Assembly: GCF_020623625.1 (NCBI RefSeq)
Contig: NC_060205.1
Coordinates: 241,501 to 305,500, forward strand
DNA from: Saccharomycodes ludwigii
Lineage: Eukaryota; Ascomycota; Saccharomycetes; Saccharomycodales; Saccharomycodaceae
DNA: 64,000 nucleotides
Reading direction: 5' to 3'
The translations under genes were made by a program, and so were the position numbers. The notes under the pieces were generated by a model. The model was not told where the DNA came from. It did not search any database and worked only from the letters and a program-made list of their open reading frames with translations. Positions 59,270-64,000 of this stretch are shown here, one piece after another; position 1 is the first letter of the stretch; each line of letters starts with the position of its first letter.

Positions 59270-62200
59270 TTATTTATTCAAAGTAATAGCTTTGCATGCG
59301 GTCTCCTCCTCTTGCAGACATGTCAAGAGTAAATCCGGATCTCCATCAGCTAAGTTTTTGATGTCTTGATCTATTTGTTCTGTAAGTGTTAAATATTCCC
59401 ATGTACCACCAAAAACAGATTTTCGTACAGTCTTATCCTCCCCCCCATTGTTTGAATCATTTACGGTATTGTTGTCAGTTTTATTTTTATTGGTGGAGAC
59501 TCTAGAGCTTTTGCCGCCTTTGAACAACTTTTTTAAGGAAGAAGACGAAGATTTTGCCGATTCATTTTCAGATGTGGCCTGTGTTGTTAAATTCTTTGAT
59601 AAAAGTGCCGAGGAAGATGGATCAGTAATATTATCTTCCAGAACAACACTAATAGACCTTCTAATCTTCTCCATTTCTTCAACACTATCCACCTTTCTCC
59701 TTTCTCTCTTGAACTCTTTTACACCGGGCGTATGACCAACGCTCATCCCAACTTTCACAAGTGTTTCAATAGAATCAATAGAATTCTTCACCAAGTCACT
59801 ATCAAAGATAACTTTTCTCTTGGGAATTACAACCAATACCGTTGATCCGCCAAATTTAAAATAACCCAATTCGGTACCTCTCTTGATCTCGTCACCTTCT
59901 TTACAAGTCAACTTAATAGATCCTACCATCATTGCACCCACTGGAATATATAAAAGCGTGCCAAATTCGGGTGATTCTATCGGAATAATACATCTAACAT
60001 TCTCACCAAAAACATCTAACTCGGTCCTAACGGCCATTGGATTGACTGTATAATATTCACCCTTAATATATTTCGGTTTACCAATTCTACCATCACATGG
60101 GCAATGGAATCTATGGTAATCTTGTGGTGCTAACCTAAATATACCGATACTGTACTCTCTGTCTACATTAGTATTTTTGCCTGAACAATTTTTAGATTGA
60201 TACAACTTATTTATTAAACCATTAGTTAAATTTTCTAGGGTAAAATTCCTTCCCTTAATCCATATTTCCTTGCTTTTCGAAATAGTGTTAAAAACAGTAC
60301 ATCTGGAGTCTGCTGGTGATATCAAAATTCTTGGATCTCCAACTTCCGGCAATCTGGCTCCCGGTTTCAACTTCCTATAAAAAAACTCATTGAATGTTTT
60401 AAAACTAGTTTCTTTACATTCACTTAAATCCAAAGAATGAAACTGAATAAAAGAATCAATGTATTTTGTAGAAGCAGGATCATCAAATTTTTTACCCTGT
60501 TTAATAGTTAAGTTTTTCAATAATGTTTTGAATTTTTTTGAACTTGTGGTGCTGCTATTGTTTTTATTATATAGAATTCTTATTCCTAATTTAACATGTG
60601 CACTAATTTTTTCCTCGATAACAATTCCGGTATCTCTATCTTGAACTAAAATGTTTGCATTATTTGACCCTAATGCATATTTGCCATAAGTCATTTTAAT
60701 CAATACCCTTGAAACCCATTTTTTAGAAGCGAAACTTGATGATACAAAACTTGGTTTTAACAATTTTAAATTTTTAATATATTCATTAGGATTATAGTCG
60801 GTATAATCAACGTTAAGCAGATTATGATTTGTATTCACACGTGGGGAAACAAGATTTTTAGCCGTGATATCATCATTTTTATTTTTAACATTAGTATCAT
60901 TATTTTTATCAACACTATTATCAACATTATTATTGACGTATTTATAATGATAATGTTCACGATCATTATTACCAAAAGTTAAAACCTCATCATCATCATC
61001 GTTATTATTATTATTATTATTATTATTATACTCAAGATTAATATTATCAAGGGTCTCATTATTTTTTTCACCAGTTGTCTTCGGCAACGAAGTAAAGGAT
61101 AAATTGAAGTTTGATAAAGCTATAATTGCAGGACACCTAGCCATATGCGTAATTAAATCATTTTCTGTAATTAACTTTGAATTCCTTATGTTGGTGCTAA
61201 TTTTTAAACACTTTTCATGGCAAAATAAACATCTATTAAATTTCCTAAAATTTGATTCACATGAATGATTAACAAGTGTAAAAATTAGTTCCTCCCGTGT
61301 TAGCTTTTCAAAAGTCCATGCAGACTTACCATTCAGCTGAAAAAAGTGATCAATTTCCTGTGGAGAAAAATCACCCAATTTCTCCAATAATAACGTCAAC
61401 TCTATAATATCAAAGGAAGCCTTGCTTGTACTGGTAATATTGCCATTGCTCTGATCCTCGTTACTGATGCTATCATCTGTGCCATTAACTAGAATCAGCC
61501 GAAAAACATTTTCCCAAAATATTGTTTTTAAATCGTTATATTTCAAAAATTTATACTTTAAATGCAACTTAGGTACCTCATTCACTGAATTTTTACCAGG
61601 TGCTAAAACACAGCTATCCTCTAATATTAAAGGGATTTCAATATTTTTGTTCTTTGAATTCAAATCTTCCCATAATATATCACCTTGTGCAATTTTATCG
61701 TGCGAAGAAAAAGAATCCTTATCTACAACATTAAAATGAAATTTAAAATTTTTTTCTTCAGGGTACATTTCAAAAACTATTCGTTCATTGAAGACAGGAT
61801 TCAAAGAGTGTCTTTTCCACGAGGTCTTGAAGACTCTTCTACCGAAAGTAACAATAACAAAGGGGTCCATCGTATAAGTTTTTTTAAATTTAATTTTTTT
61901 CATATTTTGCAATGAGGGTAATCCAGTGATTTGAACGACATCCAAAAGGACAACACCCAATGCATGATTTTTTTTAGAAATATTCCATTGATTATACGTA
62001 GTTCTTATATGCTTTCTTCTTTTAGATCTTTTCGTTAGAATAGGATTATTATTAGCAGATGCCTCATCGTCTTCTACATACTCTTCTTTTTCTTCTTCGG
62101 ATTCATTTTCCTCTATATAGCCTTGATCCAAAGAATATAACGATGAAATTTTCTTTATGATATTATTAGAAATGGTACTTTCAGCCACTGCACCTTGGTT

Positions 62201-63940
62201 ATTTCCTGTATCAGACATTGTTAAATGTAACGACGGTAAAGCGGCATTATTTTCAACTTTACTATTTGTAGTAAAGGAAGAGCTATTTTTGGAAAGTAAA
62301 TTAGGTGCTGTGGGTGTATCCATTTGATATTCATTCAAACCTAAAACTATGTCCGTTAAAGATCTTTCCTTTAACAACACATTATTATTATTATTATTAT
62401 TATTATTAGCATTAGTGTTATGGTTGTTAACATTTTCTTCCATCGTTTGATCAGACAAAAAATCATCAGTAGCGCTTGAATAATTCGACGCTTCGACTCG
62501 ATTTAATCTTTCGTTATTCGAAGATACAACAAACTGCTTAAAATCAGAAAGGTTTTCAATAACATCTGTGGTAACACCACAATCAGATGAATTATCGTTG
62601 TCATTATCCTTATTAGAATAATTCTTGTTGTTGTTGTTTTTCAGGAGAATATCTTGGACGGGAGCCAAGGACGACGCGTTAGACAACACAGCAGATACAG
62701 AAGAAGATATAGATATCAACGACGGAGCATCATCATAAAATGAAGCATCCCTTCTCAAATCATCATCATATTCACCGTTAATAGCAGCAAATGTAGTTTC
62801 TTTATTATTTGAATCTGAAGTTAAAAGGTGATCATCACGTGACTCTAAATTTAACAATAAGGTTTGCCTCTTGAAGTCATTCTGTTGTTTTAAGGAATCT
62901 GTCAATGAATTTTTCCAATTTTCAAACAGGGAACCCAAGTCTTGAGATTTATCAGATGAACTTAATTGAAAGGATAAGGCCAATTTCCCACCAGTTTCAA
63001 CACTCTTGGTAACAAAGGTTGAGGTAGGGACACTAGGATTATTAATATCACACGTATTGAGGTTAATAAGCTCAGGCACTCTGTAATGAATTAATAAATT
63101 GTAAAATTTTGGATCAACCATTGCTTTCCTCCTGGAAAAAATATGTTTTTTATTGTCAGCAGACTTTACATTTTCAAATAATTGTCTTATAGATATTTTT
63201 ACTTCTCCTAATAAAATTAAATTTCTATTTTTATATATTGAATTTAACTCGCTGTCAAATTTAGCAGCATGACCATTATTGTTGGTTTTTAAATGGTGAT
63301 GATAATAATCCAAAGAATTATTGCTGTTGTTATGCGTATATGGATTAAAAGGTGATCTAGAATTGGAAGAAATACTGTTTAGACTTGCTGTGCTGTTTGT
63401 TCTATGTCTCCTTGTGCCATTTACATTGGGTGGAACAAGATTACTTCCAATATTACTATTGGCGGTATCTCCATCAACGGCACCATTATTGTTGTTATTT
63501 TTATTATTATAATTATTAGTAATGCTAGTAGTGGTGGCACTATTGTTTGAACTTAATTTATCAAAAATCAGAAATCTCAAAGTATCGCTCTCTGGCAGAA
63601 CGGGTAGTTTAATTTTGAATTGAGTATCCCAAATGGGATCGGAAGTGTTTTTAAAGGTGCTCGTAGTAAGGACTTTCCCATTGTAAAATAAGCAGCACAT
63701 TGGATTACAACCCGAGTTATTAATTGTAATGTTAATTCCTTTTATAACATTTGCTTTAATAATTAACCGCGGAGGTTTCCTTATTTTGGTGCTCTTATTT
63801 CTACTATGCCTGTGAGTTATATGCTTTTCTTTCTTATATTTATGCTTTTCTTGTGGGTCTGTAGAACTACCGTTTGTTGCACTTTGAGTATTGTCAATCG
63901 TTGCAGATTTTGTGGTGGGATTATCTTCTTTTAGTTTCAT
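59270..63940 (-). CDS. PSD2: Phosphatidylserine decarboxylase 2 (extended)
   Basis: Psd2 is the Golgi/vacuole/endosome enzyme that makes phosphatidylethanolamine from phosphatidylserine. The protein has 1556 residues, far above the 1138 of S. cerevisiae. In order: basic N-terminus; a C2-like domain (about 55-150); a long Asn/Ser-rich disordered stretch (about 155-640); a second C2 domain (about 660-790, DPFVIVTFGRRVFKTSW... NPVFNERIVFEM); a possible CxxC...HxxxC zinc knuckle (about 905-935); poly-Asn inserts; then the catalytic domain. The Asp-His-Ser triad is visible: SPADSRC (about 1211), DYHRFHCPCDGRIG (about 1275) and FGGST (about 1366). Self-cleavage before the Ser of GGST would create the pyruvoyl group. 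The tail after it is about 190 residues, roughly double that of S. cerevisiae. Confidence 0.95.
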   Translation of the reverse strand: MKLKEDNPTTKSATIDNTQSATNGSSTDPQEKHKYKKEKHITHRHSRNKSTKIRKPPRLIIKANVIKGINITINNSGCNPMCCLFYNGKVLTTSTFKNTSDPIWDTQFKIKLPVLPESDTLRFLIFDKLSSNNSATTTSITNNYNNKNNNNNGAVDGDTANSNIGSNLVPPNVNGTRRHRTNSTASLNSISSNSRSPFNPYTHNNSNNSLDYYHHHLKTNNNGHAAKFDSELNSIYKNRNLILLGEVKISIRQLFENVKSADNKKHIFSRRKAMVDPKFYNLLIHYRVPELINLNTCDINNPSVPTSTFVTKSVETGGKLALSFQLSSSDKSQDLGSLFENWKNSLTDSLKQQNDFKRQTLLLNLESRDDHLLTSDSNNKETTFAAINGEYDDDLRRDASFYDDAPSLISISSSVSAVLSNASSLAPVQDILLKNNNNKNYSNKDNDNDNSSDCGVTTDVIENLSDFKQFVVSSNNERLNRVEASNYSSATDDFLSDQTMEENVNNHNTNANNNNNNNNNVLLKERSLTDIVLGLNEYQMDTPTAPNLLSKNSSSFTTNSKVENNAALPSLHLTMSDTGNNQGAVAESTISNNIIKKISSLYSLDQGYIEENESEEEKEEYVEDDEASANNNPILTKRSKRRKHIRTTYNQWNISKKNHALGVVLLDVVQITGLPSLQNMKKIKFKKTYTMDPFVIVTFGRRVFKTSWKRHSLNPVFNERIVFEMYPEEKNFKFHFNVVDKDSFSSHDKIAQGDILWEDLNSKNKNIEIPLILEDSCVLAPGKNSVNEVPKLHLKYKFLKYNDLKTIFWENVFRLILVNGTDDSISNEDQSNGNITSTSKASFDIIELTLLLEKLGDFSPQEIDHFFQLNGKSAWTFEKLTREELIFTLVNHSCESNFRKFNRCLFCHEKCLKISTNIRNSKLITENDLITHMARCPAIIALSNFNLSFTSLPKTTGEKNNETLDNINLEYNNNNNNNNNDDDDEVLTFGNNDREHYHYKYVNNNVDNSVDKNNDTNVKNKNDDITAKNLVSPRVNTNHNLLNVDYTDYNPNEYIKNLKLLKPSFVSSSFASKKWVSRVLIKMTYGKYALGSNNANILVQDRDTGIVIEEKISAHVKLGIRILYNKNNSSTTSSKKFKTLLKNLTIKQGKKFDDPASTKYIDSFIQFHSLDLSECKETSFKTFNEFFYRKLKPGARLPEVGDPRILISPADSRCTVFNTISKSKEIWIKGRNFTLENLTNGLINKLYQSKNCSGKNTNVDREYSIGIFRLAPQDYHRFHCPCDGRIGKPKYIKGEYYTVNPMAVRTELDVFGENVRCIIPIESPEFGTLLYIPVGAMMVGSIKLTCKEGDEIKRGTELGYFKFGGSTVLVVIPKRKVIFDSDLVKNSIDSIETLVKVGMSVGHTPGVKEFKRERRKVDSVEEMEKIRRSISVVLEDNITDPSSSALLSKNLTTQATSENESAKSSSSSLKKLFKGGKSSRVSTNKNKTDNNTVNDSNNGGEDKTVRKSVFGGTWEYLTLTEQIDQDIKNLADGDPDLLLTCLQEEETACKAITLNK

Positions 63941-64000
63941 GGTTTCTTTTTTTCTATATTATTATTAGACTTTTGTTTTTTAATCAAAATTAGTATATAC

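Noticed and set aside
1-64000. CRISPR arrays, prokaryotic operons, or horizontally acquired gene cluster
   Set aside because: No spaced direct repeats of CRISPR type; all recognised genes are ordinary yeast families with yeast-like composition.

Overview
The window is nuclear DNA of a budding yeast (Saccharomycetales). It is strongly AT-rich, with long A/T homopolymers in nearly every intergenic gap. Almost every protein matches a Saccharomyces cerevisiae family over its whole length. Spliceosomal introns are nearly absent: I see one, in RPS0. The gene set and order suggest a species that did not pass through, or has returned to the order before, the Saccharomyces whole-genome duplication. 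The IMP3 and SKG6/TOS2 neighbours (chromosome VIII in S. cerevisiae) are joined here to PET54-HSV2-AMA1-CCH1-GPI1-RSM27-RPS0 and ZPR1 (chromosome VII right arm). One gene stands where S. cerevisiae has the SKG6/TOS2 pair. A second chromosome VII block (RBG2-YIP1-MSM1-PSD2) lies at the far end, with POL31 inserted. The genus is not determined; Saccharomycodaceae or a non-duplicated Saccharomycetaceae would fit.

Layout. 1-3.1 kb: 3' part of IMP3, then the SKG6/TOS2-like polarity protein. 3.1-6.3 kb: a gene-poor gap that hides a U5 snRNA on the minus strand at about 4560-4850. 6.3-22.5 kb: PET54, HSV2, AMA1, the large calcium channel CCH1, GPI1, RSM27 and intron-containing RPS0. 23.8-34.8 kb: AIM14 (NADPH oxidase), HSP26, an MNN4-type mannan phosphorylation factor, ZPR1 and the lactate permease JEN1. 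36-50 kb: a PDR5-type drug pump, PDC1, a GRE2/ARI1-type reductase and RNR2. 50.8-51.8 kb: an intron-containing tRNA-Leu(CAA), a solo Ty3-like LTR placed 15 bp upstream of it, and a small orphan secreted-protein ORF. 52-64 kb: RBG2, YIP1, MSM1, POL31, a tRNA-Arg(ACG) that carries an unusual intron, and a long PSD2.

The genes serve ribosome biogenesis and translation (IMP3, RPS0, RSM27, RBG2, ZPR1, MSM1), mitochondrial gene expression (PET54, RSM27, MSM1), membrane and wall biology (GPI1, MNN4, PSD2, YIP1, SKG6), carbon metabolism (PDC1, JEN1, reductase), stress and drug response (HSP26, PDR5, AIM14) and cell cycle/DNA (AMA1, RNR2, POL31). Many are convergent pairs with short 3' gaps; the large gaps are mostly promoters. 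Regulatory words I can support include heat-shock elements near HSP26 and ZPR1, MluI cell-cycle boxes upstream of RNR2, PDRE-like sites upstream of the drug pump, and Reb1-type sites in three promoters.

I found no large unknown gene cluster, CRISPR array or defence-like system. The most notable items are the unannotated U5 snRNA, the intron in tRNA-Arg(ACG), an exact 14-bp word shared by distant promoters, the loss of the AMA1 intron, the joined synteny, and the Ty3-like LTR.
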